Positions 46,340 to 55,724 of a DNA stretch of 64,000 bases are shown here, piece by piece; the stretch's first letter is position 1, and each line of letters opens with the position of its first letter. Source of the DNA: Grimontia celer (GTDB taxonomy: Bacteria > Pseudomonadota > Gammaproteobacteria > Enterobacterales > Vibrionaceae); the NCBI RefSeq assembly GCF_900055185.1, contig NZ_FIZX01000001.1:992001-1056000 (forward strand), written 5' to 3'. Position numbers and translations under genes: made by a program. The notes under the pieces are model-generated. The model did no database searches. It saw only the letters and a list, made by a program, of their open reading frames with translations, and was not told the DNA's origin.

Positions 46340-46996
46340 TTATCTTGGGATGGGGTTGCCAGACGTTAGAATTTCAATCGCCATAAAAATCCCTGGCGTA
46401 ATGGTTTCATACTGGTGCCACGGGTAGTTCAGTTCCGCATCAAACATGGGCTTGTGCGTGCAACCCGGCGCCATGGTTTCTTCGAGAAATAGGGTTGATA
46501 TGTCTTTCTCGCGGCATTGCTGCATCTTGCCGAATCCAACGATTTGCGTGTGCACCTCCTGAGGCTCTTCACCGCCCAAGTGCACATGGTTTTTATGAAG
46601 CCCCACATTCAAAGGCACTGTAGACGCGTGATACATACTGAACTGGATATTGCCGACAGCGCTTTTAGGCGACATATAGTGCTCAACGCCTTTCAATCGT
46701 TCTTCTCGGCGAATCTCATAGGCCAGCGGCCAGGTGCCGCGAACTTTTTCCAGCAGCATGTTTTCATCTTCGAAATCATCAAAACGCTCCACGAGAACAC
46801 ACTTGTCGACATTGAATAATGTGATATCTGTGGCGATGATCGACTGAAAAGGTGCAAGCCACATACCTGCTGCATAAAGCGGGGATTCAGCGAGATTCAG
46901 AACGATGGTTTTATCGGTAATGACGATCTCAGGTTCATCAACGATGTACTTCACGGTGAAAAACGGTTCTGCAAAATCCAATGTTTCTAGGCTCAT
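46340..46996 (-). CDS. Cupin-like protein of unknown function
   Basis: This 218-aa protein has no signal peptide and no family I can name with certainty. A double-beta-helix pattern with potential metal ligands is visible: NVGLHKNHVHLGGEEPQEVHTQ (His and Glu cluster near 135-155), then MAPGCTHKPMFD and YPWHQYETITPG toward the C-terminus. This resembles bicupin or monocupin isomerases and dioxygenases. It sits between the two Gfo/Idh genes (6-nt gap to the upstream one), so it probably acts on an intermediate of the same pathway. Confidence 0.7.
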   Translation of the reverse strand: MSLETLDFAEPFFTVKYIVDEPEIVITDKTIVLNLAESPLYAAGMWLAPFQSIIATDITLFNVDKCVLVERFDDFEDENMLLEKVRGTWPLAYEIRREERLKGVEHYMSPKSAVGNIQFSMYHASTVPLNVGLHKNHVHLGGEEPQEVHTQIVGFGKMQQCREKDISTLFLEETMAPGCTHKPMFDAELNYPWHQYETITPGIFMAIEILTSGNPIPR

Positions 46997-47001
46997 GATT
47001 A

Positions 47002-48150
47002 TCAGGCTCCGTTTGGGAAATTTTCGGGCAAGGCTTCAGGCAACTCGCAACGGCTCTTTATCTCGACAAACTGTCGGGTTTTGGCCGACTCAAGAATGCC
47101 AAACATCACTTCACAAACATGCTGTGCAAGCTCACCATTGGCGCGGGCTGGGCGCTGATTTTTCACCGCATAAGCCAGGTCAAGCAGGCCAAGGCCACGG
47201 GCTTCTTGGTTAAAACCGTGTGTGTTTTCAGCCACTGACCAAAATTCAAGGTTAGGCGTGCGAGGACGGTAAACCCAACGGGCTGTTTCACGTGTTTTAT
47301 AGAGCACCTGACCGCCAAAGATGTTGAAGCCGTCGGTAGGGTCAGGGTCATTGATGCAAATCGTGCCGTTTTCGCCGTATATTTCCATGCGCGGCGTTTG
47401 GGAATCCCACACATCAAAACTGGCCATTAATGACCCCTGAACGCCGGATTCAAACTCAAGTAAGGCATTGATATGCGTATCAACATTCACAGGGATTTTC
47501 TCACCGGCGCGGGGCTGTGATTCAATCAAACGCTCATCCAGCGTCTTTTTAGCCAACCCGCAAACGCGGGTGATAGGACCAAGAAGAGCAACCATGGCTG
47601 TCAGATAATAAGGCCCCAGATCCAGTAGAGGACCCCCACCATTTTGGTAATAAAAGTCCGGGTTAGGGTGGTGGCGCTCGACACCTCGGGTCGGTACGAA
47701 TGCCATTACTCCAGTCGGTAAACCAATCACACCTTGGTCCATCAGTTTCTTACAAGTCTGGAGTCTTCCACCAAGGAAGGTGTCTGGTGCATTGCCCACA
47801 TAAAGGCCTTTTGCCTTAGCAAGGGCGAGAATTTCTTCTCCATCTGCTAGATCAGTCACGAACGGCTTTTCAGAATAAACGTGTTTTCCAGCGTTCAATG
47901 CTGCAATAGAGATCTGTGCATGAGCGGCGGGAATCGTAAGATTCAATACACAGTCAATAGAAGGGTCATTAATGATTTCATCGGGCGTGCATACACGCGG
48001 GATGTTATAGATTTCGGCTTTTTGTTTTGATTCTTCGATGTTCAGGCTTGCACAAGCGACAATGTCGATAAAGTCAAATGCTTGGCATGTTGTCAGGTAC
48101 TTATCGCTGATGACACCACATCCGATTAAGCCGATTCGAAACTTTTCCAT
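47002..48150 (-). CDS. Gfo/Idh/MocA family NAD(P)-dependent oxidoreductase
   Basis: This 382-aa protein starts at ATG 48150 (MEKFRIGLIGCGVISDKY), which places the Rossmann glycine motif at the N-terminus; the longer open frame upstream adds an unlikely 26 residues. It has the EKP motif YSEKPFV (about 90-97) and a C-terminal domain with GGGPLLDLGPYYLTAMV. It is a paralogue of the 45114 gene, not a duplicate. Substrate unknown. Confidence 0.9.
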   Translation of the reverse strand: MEKFRIGLIGCGVISDKYLTTCQAFDFIDIVACASLNIEESKQKAEIYNIPRVCTPDEIINDPSIDCVLNLTIPAAHAQISIAALNAGKHVYSEKPFVTDLADGEEILALAKAKGLYVGNAPDTFLGGRLQTCKKLMDQGVIGLPTGVMAFVPTRGVERHHPNPDFYYQNGGGPLLDLGPYYLTAMVALLGPITRVCGLAKKTLDERLIESQPRAGEKIPVNVDTHINALLEFESGVQGSLMASFDVWDSQTPRMEIYGENGTICINDPDPTDGFNIFGGQVLYKTRETARWVYRPRTPNLEFWSVAENTHGFNQEARGLGLLDLAYAVKNQRPARANGELAQHVCEVMFGILESAKTRQFVEIKSRCELPEALPENFPNGA

Positions 48151-48323
48151 CTTCGTTCTCGTTGCTGTCTTAGGATTTAGTTTTATGCTCTTCACCATCC
48201 TCAGGATGCACGAACCCAAAGCGCACAAATGGCACTTGTTTCATTGCTCTAAGAGGGGGGAGAAAAGGCACCGCAGCAATACTGCTACCACGATGCCCGG
48301 TTTACACTTTCAGGCTGTTAGAA

Positions 48324-49328
48324 TTACAGCGCGTTGATCTTCTCCAGCAGACCTTCTGGCCACTGTTCTGAGTAATCAGAGTTCAGGTATGCGCCTTGAA
48401 CGGTATCCTGGAACGCTTTCAGGTTTGGTTCGTAAACTTTCAGGCCTTGATCTTTGAAGAACTGAACCAGTTCTGCTTCAAGTGCAAGTTGTTTTTCGCG
48501 AGCAGATTCTGCCGCATCATCAGATGCTTTTTGCAGAGTTGCTTGTTGCTCAGGCGTGAACTTGTCCCACACTTTCTTAGAGATAGCGATGTAGTTCAGG
48601 TCAACGAGGTGACCGGTCAGAACGATTTGCTTGGTCACTTCGTAGAACTTCGCATCTTTGTCGGTTGGCAGTGGGTTGTCTTGACCGTCAACCGCGCCGG
48701 TTTGCAGTGCGGTATAGACTTCAGCAAAAGCCATTGGTGTTGGGTTTGCGCCCAGCGCTTTGCCTAGGAACTGCCATGCGTCAGTGCCTGGCATGCGCAG
48801 TTTCACGCCTTTTAGATCGGCTGGTGTTTTGACTTCAAAATCTTCGCGAAGGTTAACGTGGCGACGGCCGAGGTACATCACGCTCAGCAGTTTCACGTTG
48901 AGCAGGTCTTCAGCTTCTTCTTTCAGATCATCCATAAAGTCAGCGGCGAATACGCGCTTCTGGTGCTCTGCGTCACGGTGAACGTAACCTGCCGAGAAAA
49001 TGGAGAATGCAGGAATGAACTCGGCAAGCTCCTGTGCGGAAGTGATGGTCATATCCAGATTGCCACGCGCAATAGCCTCCAGATCAGTACCTTGTTTGAA
49101 CAGTGAGCTGTTCCAGTGCCCTTCGAACTCAGCAAAGTCGGAAACGGCTGGACCGAACACTTCGGTCATCGCAACTGCGCGTTGGTCAGTCGCTGACGCT
49201 GATGCAGACATTCTCAGTTTGGTGTCTGCTGCGTGAGCGAAAGATGTTGCGCCCATTGCAACGACCATCGCTGCTGCTGTAAATACTTGCTTCAGTTTTG
49301 GTCGTGCCAATAGTGCTGTCGATTTCAT
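48324..49328 (-). CDS. TRAP transporter solute-binding protein (DctP family)
   Basis: This 334-aa protein, counted from ATG 49328, has a signal peptide ending FAHA-AD. DctP hallmarks are present: VKLRMPGTDAWQFLGKALGANPTPMAFAEVYTALQTGAVDGQDNPLP in segments, including the carboxylate-binding Arg (LKGVKLRMPG) and the AVDGQDNP motif. TRAP binding proteins capture carboxylated solutes for a DctQ/DctM Na+-driven permease. Neither permease subunit is in the window, so it is an orphan or its partners lie elsewhere. The adjacent dehydrogenases suggest a sugar acid or aromatic acid ligand. Confidence 0.9.
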   Translation of the reverse strand: MKSTALLARPKLKQVFTAAAMVVAMGATSFAHAADTKLRMSASASATDQRAVAMTEVFGPAVSDFAEFEGHWNSSLFKQGTDLEAIARGNLDMTITSAQELAEFIPAFSIFSAGYVHRDAEHQKRVFAADFMDDLKEEAEDLLNVKLLSVMYLGRRHVNLREDFEVKTPADLKGVKLRMPGTDAWQFLGKALGANPTPMAFAEVYTALQTGAVDGQDNPLPTDKDAKFYEVTKQIVLTGHLVDLNYIAISKKVWDKFTPEQQATLQKASDDAAESAREKQLALEAELVQFFKDQGLKVYEPNLKAFQDTVQGAYLNSDYSEQWPEGLLEKINAL

Positions 49329-49449
49329 GCTTAATACCCCTGCATTTATGTTGTTGGTTTGCATTCCATTCCGTTTCATTATTGGTCTTGTTAAATTTGG
49401 TTAGCAAGATGTTAACAGTATTTTAAATGAGACAAATCAAGCATTATGG

Positions 49450-49467
49450 ATGATAGAAAACTATCAT
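49450..49467. promoter_or_regulatory. Perfect palindrome upstream of the TRAP gene, candidate operator
   Basis: ATGATAGAAAACTATCAT is two perfect 7-nt arms around AAAA, 122 nt upstream of the TRAP binding-protein start. It lacks the central CG of classical LacI operators, so the cognate regulator is uncertain. Confidence 0.4.
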
Positions 49468-49630
49468 TTAGAGGGAGGGGAATGTCAGGTTAGTTAGCGT
49501 TGATAGAGGTTTAATATGTTGATTTGTAGGAATATTGTGGCAAATGTTGTCATGTCTTAACTGTATGAAAAAATAGCAAATTAAGTCGTGAAAGTTTGAT
49601 GGATTTTTCTCTTAGTATCATTCCAACCCA

Positions 49631-50518
49631 TTAATTTTGACTCTGCTTTTCTATCACACGGGTTTTAAACTGCTTTGGCGCCTGTCCGGTATGTCGTTGA
49701 AAGAAACGAGAGAAATAACCGGGATCTTTAAACCCAAGCTGATAACCAATCTCCTTTGCTGACAGCTGTGTAAAAATGAGCAACCGTTTCGCTTCATCCA
49801 AAAGATGTTGGTGCACGATCGCTAATGCCTGCTGTCCGGCAACGCGCTGACAAACGCGGTTCAACTGCCCTTGGCTGAGGCCTAATGCTTCTGAATATTG
49901 GCTAACTTGCCAATGCTCGGTCGCATGGACATCAATCAAATTGATAAATCTTTCGAATACGGCCGTTTTTCCTTCTGATGTTTCCTGATGTTCATTGTGC
50001 TGCTGGTTGCGCGCTAATAGCACAAAGATGATTTTCAAAAACGCACCAATGATAGAAGCTTGACCACTTTGCGGGTTGTGGAACTCGGTGAGAAGATTTT
50101 CGCCCATACGGGTGATTTCACCTTTGTCCCGCTCCTCACTGAGCGGAATGACGAGAGGTTCTCTAAAAAGCTGCGCAAGTCCTTGGCGTTCGGCATCGTT
50201 GAACAAACTCATCATAAACGGGTGGGAGACTGAGAGAATAAAACCTGTCACACCGGGCTGGTGAGCAAAGCCATGCACCTCTTTGGCGGGAATAGAGAGT
50301 ACACAGCGACCGGAAAATTCCGCGCTTTTTTCCCTGATTTGTGCATGCATCGACCCAGATTCAAGGATCATTAACTGGTGAAGGTTGTCGTGACGATGTG
50401 GGTGAATTTCCCAATTATGCTTGGGCAGAGATTGCTCCAAGCGCGCAATGTGCATGTAGTCGGGGGCGGTATCTGGGAGCTCTTCACCATACAGAAAGTA
50501 ATGAGGTATTTCGGACAT
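49631..50518 (-). CDS. AraC family regulator divergent from the protocatechuate operon (PobR-like)
   Basis: This 295-aa protein, from ATG 50518, has an N-terminal cupin sensor domain (HPHRHDNLHQLMILESGSMHA, then VPAKEVHGF-like IPAKEVHGFAHQPG) and a C-terminal AraC double helix-turn-helix (SQYSEALGLSQGQLNRVCQRV; KEIGYQLGFKDPGYFSRFFQRHTGQAPKQFK). This architecture is the PobR/hydroxybenzoate-responsive type. Its divergent position, 120 nt from galD, supports a role as activator of the ring-cleavage operon. The effector, protocatechuate or a precursor, is inferred. Confidence 0.87.
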   Translation of the reverse strand: MSEIPHYFLYGEELPDTAPDYMHIARLEQSLPKHNWEIHPHRHDNLHQLMILESGSMHAQIREKSAEFSGRCVLSIPAKEVHGFAHQPGVTGFILSVSHPFMMSLFNDAERQGLAQLFREPLVIPLSEERDKGEITRMGENLLTEFHNPQSGQASIIGAFLKIIFVLLARNQQHNEHQETSEGKTAVFERFINLIDVHATEHWQVSQYSEALGLSQGQLNRVCQRVAGQQALAIVHQHLLDEAKRLLIFTQLSAKEIGYQLGFKDPGYFSRFFQRHTGQAPKQFKTRVIEKQSQN

Positions 50519-50638
50519 CAAGGAAAGTCTCTCGAAACATAGATGTTAAAAATGTACAACAAAATGTAAAAAAGTTGAATTTATTGCGATCGACATCATC
50601 TCTATGCTGTTTCTTATCGAACATAAGGAAGGTGAGAG

Positions 50639-51700
50639 ATGCTGGCAGTTCCCTACATGCAAATGCGAGGAGGAAGCTCAAAAGGGCTTTATTTCCTTGC
50701 TTCTGATTTGCCAAGAAACGAAGCGCTGCGCGATCAGGTCATTCTCGACGCGGTTGGCCGCGATGCTCGTCAGATAGACGGGTTGGGGGGAGGAAATCCT
50801 CTAACCAGTAAGGTCGCTGTCGTTTCCAAGTCTTCTCTACCCGAATGCGATATCGACTATCTCTTTGTGCAGGTGGTGGTGGGAGAGAATCGTGTCGATA
50901 CCTCACCGAACTGCGGCAATATTCTCGCCGGTGTTGGTGCTTTTGCTATCGAAAACGGACTGGTAGATGCGCAAGACGGAATCACTATTGTCCGAGTGAA
51001 TATGGTAAACAGCGGAAACCGCTGTGACCTCGACGTGCAGACCCCCAATCAAAAAGTGCAATACGAAGGTGACGCTGCGATAGATGGCGTGCCTGGCACT
51101 GCAGCGCCCGTTATCTGCAACTACAAAGACATCGCAGGCTCGATTACTGGGATCCTACTTCCTACTGGAAATATCAAAGATACCTTCGATGGCGTAGAGG
51201 TCACCTGTATCGACAACGGTATGCCCGTTGTCTTGATGCGCGCTTCAGACCTCGGCGTGTCGGGCTATGAATCGGCTGACGAACTTAACGCCAACGAAAC
51301 ATTAAAAGCCAAAATTGAATCAATTCGCTTACAGGCGGGTGAGGCAATGAATCTGGGTGATGTGACTGACAAAGTTGTCCCCAAGATGAGCCTAATTGCA
51401 CGACCTGTAGACGGTGGGCATATCTGCTCACGCACCTTTATCCCAAGAGTCTGCCACACCGCAATAGGTGTTCTCGGTGCTGTGTCAGTAGCAACGGCTG
51501 CTGCCATGCCTGGAAACGTGGCTGAAGGCATTGCTGAAGTCCCGGAAGGAGATGTGAAGACAATTTCTGTCGAGCACCCATCCGGGGAGTTCTCAATGAC
51601 ACTAACGTTTGATCAGCAAAATAATGTCACAAAGGCTGGGCTGCTGAGAACGGCAAGATTACTCGCCAGAGGCGAGCTCTTTGTCCCCATTAATAAATAA
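50639..51700 (+). CDS. galD: 4-oxalomesaconate tautomerase/isomerase (GalD/LigU, PrpF family)
   Basis: This 353-aa protein has a PrpF/DapF-like fold. It opens with AVPYMQMRGGSSKGLYFLASDLP and has DGLGGGNPLTSKVAVVSKSS and SPNCGNILAGVGAFAIE, diagnostic of the 4-oxalomesaconate tautomerase branch. It converts the LigI product (keto/enol forms of 4-oxalomesaconate) into the isomer used by LigJ. The start follows AAGGAAGGTGAG. First gene of the operon. Confidence 0.9.
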   Translation: MLAVPYMQMRGGSSKGLYFLASDLPRNEALRDQVILDAVGRDARQIDGLGGGNPLTSKVAVVSKSSLPECDIDYLFVQVVVGENRVDTSPNCGNILAGVGAFAIENGLVDAQDGITIVRVNMVNSGNRCDLDVQTPNQKVQYEGDAAIDGVPGTAAPVICNYKDIAGSITGILLPTGNIKDTFDGVEVTCIDNGMPVVLMRASDLGVSGYESADELNANETLKAKIESIRLQAGEAMNLGDVTDKVVPKMSLIARPVDGGHICSRTFIPRVCHTAIGVLGAVSVATAAAMPGNVAEGIAEVPEGDVKTISVEHPSGEFSMTLTFDQQNNVTKAGLLRTARLLARGELFVPINK

Positions 51701-51717
51701 GAATCAGGAGTCATGGA

Positions 51718-52590
51718 ATGACTAAGCCAAGCTGTATGCCGCCAGATAACAACACGCGAACACCGCGCTTTGTAGCGCCGCCAAACTCGTGTGATGCCCA
51801 CTGCCATGTGTTCGGCCCGCACGCTCAGTTTCCTTATGCGGAAACAGCGACCTACTGGCCGCCTGATGCAGGTAAAGATGCGCTGAAACGCGTTCACGAC
51901 AAATTAGGTATCGAGCGTGCAGTGCTGGTTCAGGCTAGCTGCCATGGCCGCGACAACCGCGCCATGATGGATGCGATTGCATCAAGCAACGGCGCTTACC
52001 GCGGCGTTTGTATGGCGGATGACACCTTCACCGACAACGATTTTCAGGATCTGCATGAAGGCGGTGTTCGCGGCATTCGGTGTAACTTTGTGACTCATTT
52101 GGGCGGTGCGCCAAACCTGGAAATGATGGCGCGGGTGCTGGAACGCGTTAAGCAATACGGCTGGCACCTCGTCATTCACGTAAACGCGGAAGACATCATC
52201 AAGTATGAAGACTTTTTCAACCGTATCGACATGACCATTGTGGTTGACCATATGGGACGCGTACCGACTTCCGAAGGTGTAGGCCAGCAGGCGTATCAAA
52301 TCCTGCTTGAGTTTATGCGCCGCAAAAGCTGGTGGGTAAAAGTGTGTGGTTCTGAACGAATTGCAATGGCTCCGCCGTTTTATGACGCCGTGCCATATGC
52401 GCAAGGCTTGGTTGAATTGGCGCCAGACCGCGTGCTTTGGGGTACAGACTATCCGCACCCTAACATCAAAAAACACATGCCTAACGATGCGGATTTGCTG
52501 GATCTCGTGCCTTTGATTGCGCGCGATGAAGCGACCCAGAAAAAGATTCTGGTGGATAACCCAGCAAGACTTTACGGATTCGACGACTGA
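51718..52590 (+). CDS. ligI: 2-pyrone-4,6-dicarboxylate lactonase
   Basis: This 290-aa amidohydrolase-fold protein has the LigI N-terminus (NSCDAHCHVFGPHAQFPYAE) and ends with the catalytic Asp region RVLWGTDYPHPN (about 240-251). The arginine-rich substrate pocket (VRGIRCNFVTHLGG) is present. It hydrolyses 2-pyrone-4,6-dicarboxylate to 4-oxalomesaconate, without metal in characterised LigI. It starts 17 nt after galD behind AGGAG. Confidence 0.93.
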   Translation: MTKPSCMPPDNNTRTPRFVAPPNSCDAHCHVFGPHAQFPYAETATYWPPDAGKDALKRVHDKLGIERAVLVQASCHGRDNRAMMDAIASSNGAYRGVCMADDTFTDNDFQDLHEGGVRGIRCNFVTHLGGAPNLEMMARVLERVKQYGWHLVIHVNAEDIIKYEDFFNRIDMTIVVDHMGRVPTSEGVGQQAYQILLEFMRRKSWWVKVCGSERIAMAPPFYDAVPYAQGLVELAPDRVLWGTDYPHPNIKKHMPNDADLLDLVPLIARDEATQKKILVDNPARLYGFDD

Positions 52591-52629
52591 TTGGCTTTGC
52601 CAGTCAAGCATGCAAGGAAGGACAGAAGT

Positions 52630-53340
52630 ATGTCTATGAGAACCATTCAAGGCGTAGCGGTTAAACACATAGAGCGCGCCGATGCCAACGTCATTGAAGG
52701 CTTGGCGGCTTGTGGCAGTGCGACTGCACATGAAGCGCAGCAACGCACAGGTAACTTAAACCATGAACTGCGTCCGATTTACAAAGGCGCGCAAATTGCG
52801 GGTAGTGCAGTCACCGTGCTGGCGCAACCGGGTGATAACTGGATGGTGCATGTTGCTATCGAGCTTTGTCAGCCAGGAGATGTCCTGGTGATCGCTACCA
52901 CGTCACCATGCACCGATGGCTATTTTGGTGACTTACTGGCGACCTCAGCGCAAGCCAGAGGCGTGCAGGGGCTGATCATTGATGCAGGCGTGCGTGATAC
53001 CAAAGACCTGACGGAAATGAACTTCCCAGTGTGGTCAAAAGCGGTCTCCATTAAAGGTACAGTGAAAGCCACATTAGGCTCGGTCAATGTCCCTGTGATT
53101 TGCGGTGATCAACCGATTTACGCCGGAGATGTCATCGTTGCTGATGACGATGGCGTTTGTGTTGTGCCACGCGCAACAGCAGAAGCAGTATTGGAATCCG
53201 CGCAGGCGCGGATGGAAAACGAAGAAACAAAAAGAGGCATGCTGGCACAAGGCATTCTTGGTCTGGACATGTACAACATGCGCCCAAAATTAGAACAGGC
53301 GGGATTTCGCTACGTGGATAAGCTGGAGGATTTGGAATGA
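52630..53340 (+). CDS. ligK: 4-carboxy-4-hydroxy-2-oxoadipate aldolase / oxaloacetate decarboxylase
   Basis: This 236-aa RraA-like fold protein has the ligand signature [20 protein letters not shown] and AGVRDTKDL (Arg and Asp for Mg2+ and substrate), then [11 protein letters not shown]. It cleaves 4-carboxy-4-hydroxy-2-oxoadipate to pyruvate and oxaloacetate, the last step of the pathway. The start is ATG 52630 behind AAGGAAGG; the open frame begins earlier without a ribosome site. Its stop overlaps ligJ by 4 nt (ATGA). Confidence 0.93.
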   Translation: MSMRTIQGVAVKHIERADANVIEGLAACGSATAHEAQQRTGNLNHELRPIYKGAQIAGSAVTVLAQPGDNWMVHVAIELCQPGDVLVIATTSPCTDGYFGDLLATSAQARGVQGLIIDAGVRDTKDLTEMNFPVWSKAVSIKGTVKATLGSVNVPVICGDQPIYAGDVIVADDDGVCVVPRATAEAVLESAQARMENEETKRGMLAQGILGLDMYNMRPKLEQAGFRYVDKLEDLE

Positions 53341-54386
53341 GCAAGGCACCGTTAATCATTGATTGTCACGGTCACTACACCACCGCACCGGATGAATTGG
53401 GCGAGTACCGTGAACAGCAAAAGAAAGAGCTCGCAATTGATCCTCTGTTTGACCACGTTAAAGGGATTGTGAACATCTCTGATGACCAGATCCGTGACAG
53501 TCTCGAAGGGGCTCAGCTGAAACTGCAAAACGATCGCGGCACGGATGTCACCATCTTCTCTCCGCGTGCAAGCTGGATGGGGCACCACATTGGTAACCAA
53601 ACCACCAGTAAGTATTGGACGGAACATTGTAACGAGCTTATCTATCGTATTACGGAGCTTTATCCGCAAAACTTCATTGGTGCTGCACAATTGCCTCAGT
53701 CACCAAACGCGGACATGACAGCCAGTGCTGCGGAGCTGGAACGCACCGTCAAAGAGTTTGGCTTTGTCGGCTGTAACTTGAGCCCTGACCCTTCCGGTGG
53801 CTACTGGACTGCACCGCCATTGGACGACAAGTTTTATTACCCAATCTACGAAAAAATGTGTGAGTTGGAAGTACCAGCGATGATCCACGTGAGTGGCTGT
53901 TGTCACCGCTGTTTCCACACCACCGGCTCACATTATCTGGGTGCAGATACCACGGCGTTCCAGCAGCTGATGATGTCGAAAACCCTGTTTAAAGACTTCC
54001 CGGATCTGAAGTTCATCATTCCACATGGTGGTGGTGCAGTGCCTTACCACTGGGGTCGATTCCGAGGTCTGTGTGACATGATGAATCTGCCTTCACTGAC
54101 AGAAATCATCGAGAACAACATTTACTTTGACACCTGTGTTTACCATCAGGAAGGCATTGATTTGCTGTTGGAAGTGGTGCCAATCGAAAACATTCTGTTT
54201 GCATCAGAAATGATAGGTGCGGTGCGTGGTATTGACCCGATGACTGGGCATTACTTCGACGATACCAAACGTTACATCGATGGTTCTAAGCTTAACGATG
54301 AAGACAAAGCGAAAGTCTTCAATGGCAACACTCGTGATGTGTTTGCCCGCATGGACGCCAGATTAAAAGAAGTTGGATTGATCTGA
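53337..54386 (+). CDS. ligJ: 4-oxalomesaconate hydratase
   Basis: This 349-aa amidohydrolase-superfamily protein has the metal motif DCHGHYT (9-15), [14 protein letters not shown] (about 182-195), [15 protein letters not shown] (about 222-236) and a late acidic active-site region [11 protein letters not shown]. LigJ hydrates 4-oxalomesaconate to 4-carboxy-4-hydroxy-2-oxoadipate using Zn2+. Translationally coupled to ligK. Confidence 0.93.
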   Translation: MSKAPLIIDCHGHYTTAPDELGEYREQQKKELAIDPLFDHVKGIVNISDDQIRDSLEGAQLKLQNDRGTDVTIFSPRASWMGHHIGNQTTSKYWTEHCNELIYRITELYPQNFIGAAQLPQSPNADMTASAAELERTVKEFGFVGCNLSPDPSGGYWTAPPLDDKFYYPIYEKMCELEVPAMIHVSGCCHRCFHTTGSHYLGADTTAFQQLMMSKTLFKDFPDLKFIIPHGGGAVPYHWGRFRGLCDMMNLPSLTEIIENNIYFDTCVYHQEGIDLLLEVVPIENILFASEMIGAVRGIDPMTGHYFDDTKRYIDGSKLNDEDKAKVFNGNTRDVFARMDARLKEVGLI

Positions 54387-54399
54387 GAAGGAAGCAGTA

Positions 54400-54837
54400 A
54401 TGCGTGAACACAGAGACTACGACGACATTCCAGGTACCTATGTTTTTGACGGTGAGAAATCGAGAGCAGGGTATCACCTCAACATGTTTTGCATGTCGCT
54501 GAACAAAGGTGAAAACCGCGACCAGTTCCGCGAGAGCGAAGAAGCGTATATCGATAAGTTTCCGATGACTGGTGAGCAGCGTGAAGCTGTATTAAAGCGC
54601 GATTGGCTGGGCATGCTGCGTCTTGGCGGCAACATTTACTACACCTTCAAAATTGCGATTTTTGATGGCATGACCATGCAACATGCCGGCGCGGCGATGT
54701 CCGGCAATGGCATGACCTTCGAAGACTTCAAGCAGATGATGCTGAATGGCGGTCGTCCGATTGAAGGCAACCGCAGCAAAGCGGAATGGGCGGAGTATTA
54801 CGCCAAGCCTGAGAACAAGGAGCAGTACGATGGGTAA
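54400..54837 (+). CDS. ligA: Protocatechuate 4,5-dioxygenase alpha subunit
   Basis: This 145-aa protein has the LigA hallmarks DIPGTYVFDGEKSRAGYHLNMFCMSL and LKRDWLGMLRLGGNIYY, and the C-terminal GMTFEDFKQMMLNGGRP. The small alpha subunit caps the LigB active site and helps bind substrate. It begins 13 nt after ligJ behind AAGGAAG and overlaps ligB by 8 nt. Confidence 0.95.
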   Translation: MREHRDYDDIPGTYVFDGEKSRAGYHLNMFCMSLNKGENRDQFRESEEAYIDKFPMTGEQREAVLKRDWLGMLRLGGNIYYTFKIAIFDGMTMQHAGAAMSGNGMTFEDFKQMMLNGGRPIEGNRSKAEWAEYYAKPENKEQYDG

Positions 54838-55714
54838 GATTGTTGGCGGCATAGGGACTTCGCATATCCCATCGATAGGCGCAGCCATGGATAACGGCAC
54901 TATGGTCGGCGAATACTGGCAGCGTTTCGTGAACGGCATTCAGCCAGTGCGTGATTGGATGGAAGAGGTAAAGCCAGACGTCTGCCTGATTGTTTACAAC
55001 GATCACGCGTCAGCATTTTCGCTGGAATCTATTGCGACTTTCTCCATCGGCGTTGCACCACAGTTTAACCCTGCGGATGAAGGCTATGGTCCGCGTCAGG
55101 TACCGGTGTGTGAAGGTAACAGCGAGTTGGCTTGGCACATTGCCGAATCACTGATTTTGGATGAGTTCGACATGACCATTGTGAATGAAATGGATGTCGA
55201 TCACGGCCTCACTGTTCCACTTTCTGTGGTTTACGGACGACCAAAAGCCTGGCCTTGTCAGGTGATTCCGCTGGCAGTCAACGTGGTTCAATATCCACAG
55301 CCAACAGGAAACCGTTGTTACAACCTCGGCAAAGCTATTCGCAAAGCGGTGGAAAGCTTCCCGGCAGAGACCAAAGTCGCCATCTTCGGCACAGGTGGAT
55401 TGTCTCACCAATTACAGGGCGAGCGTGCTGGTTTGATCAACGTCGAATACGACTGTAACTGGCTTGATCTGATGGTGAATGAACCGGAAGCAGCGAAGAA
55501 AGTTTCCCACACTGAATACCTGCGCGAAACAGGCTCAGAAGGCATTGAAGCAATTATGTGGCTGGTAATGCGTGGCGCGCTCGATGACAAGGTGGATGAA
55601 GTTTACCGATTCACCCATGCCCCAGTGTCAAACTCGCATTATGGTTTGACGATTTTAGAGAATGCGAGTGACAGGGTCACGGAAGGCGCTATGTCAAAAG
55701 AGCCAAACATTTAA
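54830..55714 (+). CDS. ligB: Protocatechuate 4,5-dioxygenase beta (catalytic) subunit
   Basis: This 294-aa protein starts at ATG 54830 with AAGGAG upstream, inside the end of ligA. The Fe(II) ligands known from Sphingobium LigB are present at matching positions: His12 (GTSHIPSIG), His59 (VYNDHASAF) and Glu240 (GSEGIEAI). The base His lies in MDVDHGLTVPLS or GGLSHQLQG. The enzyme opens the protocatechuate ring extradiol at 4,5 with O2 to give 4-carboxy-2-hydroxymuconate-6-semialdehyde. Related enzymes also accept gallate, so either substrate is possible. Confidence 0.95.
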   Translation: MGKIVGGIGTSHIPSIGAAMDNGTMVGEYWQRFVNGIQPVRDWMEEVKPDVCLIVYNDHASAFSLESIATFSIGVAPQFNPADEGYGPRQVPVCEGNSELAWHIAESLILDEFDMTIVNEMDVDHGLTVPLSVVYGRPKAWPCQVIPLAVNVVQYPQPTGNRCYNLGKAIRKAVESFPAETKVAIFGTGGLSHQLQGERAGLINVEYDCNWLDLMVNEPEAAKKVSHTEYLRETGSEGIEAIMWLVMRGALDDKVDEVYRFTHAPVSNSHYGLTILENASDRVTEGAMSKEPNI

Positions 55715-55724
55715 GGAATAGACA

